From: CAZKCK01 sp964552325
Lineage (GTDB): Bacteria; Bacteroidota; Bacteroidia; Bacteroidales; TTA-H9
Direction of reading: 5' to 3'
Assembly (NCBI GenBank): GCA_964552325.1
Contig: CAZKHA010000198.1
Coordinates: 1 to 6,142 of the forward strand
Length of the DNA stretch: 6,142 nucleotides
The position numbers were made by a program, and so were the translations under genes. The notes under the pieces are model-generated. The model worked only from the letters and a program-made list of their open reading frames with translations. It was not told where the DNA came from and made no database searches. Below, piece by piece: positions 6,011-6,142 of this stretch (position 1 is its first letter; every line of letters starts with the position of its first letter).

Positions 6011-6142
6011 GCAGCCCTATAAGCGGGATTCTGTCCCCCATTTGCATGGGGTTTCTATCATTTATCTGTGTATCCGGTCACCCGGTACATCCATCGGCCT
6101 ACCCTCCGGGGCCGGGCGGGCAGCCCTTCACCCCGATTGCTC
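6009..6142 (-). ncRNA. rnpB: RNase P RNA, 3' part (runs off the window)
   Basis: This is the catalytic RNA of ribonuclease P, which trims the 5' leaders of tRNA precursors. Only the last 134 or so bases are in the window; the 5' portion lies beyond base 6142. Read on the minus strand, the 3' core is recognisable: GAGGGTAGGCC, then AGATAAATGATAG (complement of 6055-6067), then a hairpin CCCCAT/ATGGGG (6036-6051), then ACAGAATCCCGCTTATAGGG (complement of 6015-6034). In E. coli the same order is GGGUAGGCU, AGAUGAAUGAC, a short hairpin, then ACAGAACCCGGCUUAUCGG. The end is placed at 6009, just before the T-tract, with a few bases of uncertainty. The segment is GC-rich compared with the neighbouring genes, as expected for a structured RNA. 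It lies immediately upstream of, and in the same direction as, the MutS-like gene. Confidence 0.93.

Noticed and set aside
5979..6047. An upstream ATG extending the MutS-like protein by 23 residues
   Set aside because: The extension would be translated from the 3' end of rnpB and across its T-tract; the ATG at 5978 starts after the RNA ends.

Overview
The window looks like ordinary chromosome from a member of the Bacteroidota. Three things point there: LpxC and FabZ are fused into one polypeptide within an lpxD – lpxC/fabZ – lpxA block, no start codon has a recognisable Shine-Dalgarno sequence, and the genes have the moderately AT-rich composition common in that phylum. I cannot name a genus.

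Region 1 (about 5-3418, plus strand) is a lipid A operon. Its three complete genes encode LpxD, the LpxC/FabZ fusion and LpxA. Together they cover the first three acyl-modifying steps on UDP-GlcNAc (LpxA, then LpxC, then LpxD), plus the dehydratase (FabZ) that competes with LpxA and LpxD for (R)-3-hydroxyacyl-ACP. Gene gaps are 61 and 49 bases, and a strong rho-independent terminator follows lpxA at 3389-3418. The operon may begin upstream of the window, because lpxD starts at base 5.

Region 2 (about 3419-4160) holds a single gene, cysC (APS kinase). It is bounded upstream by the lpx terminator and downstream by a convergent gene, so it is probably monocistronic. No ATP-sulfurylase genes lie beside it in this window. 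A weak hairpin with A- and T-tracts sits between the convergent gene ends.

Region 3 (4161-6142, minus strand) holds a MutS-family ATPase with several hydrophobic segments. Upstream of it, running off the right edge, is the 3' part of the RNase P RNA gene (rnpB). The longest open frame of the MutS-like gene runs into rnpB, so I place its start at 5978, downstream of the rnpB T-tract.

I see no clearly undescribed system. The points most worth a second look are the apparently membrane-associated MutS-like protein, the APS kinase lacking the usual serine of the FISP motif, and the rnpB/mutS-like junction. No stretch longer than 300 bases lacks a gene. I saw no tRNA, insertion sequence, CRISPR array or prophage remnant.
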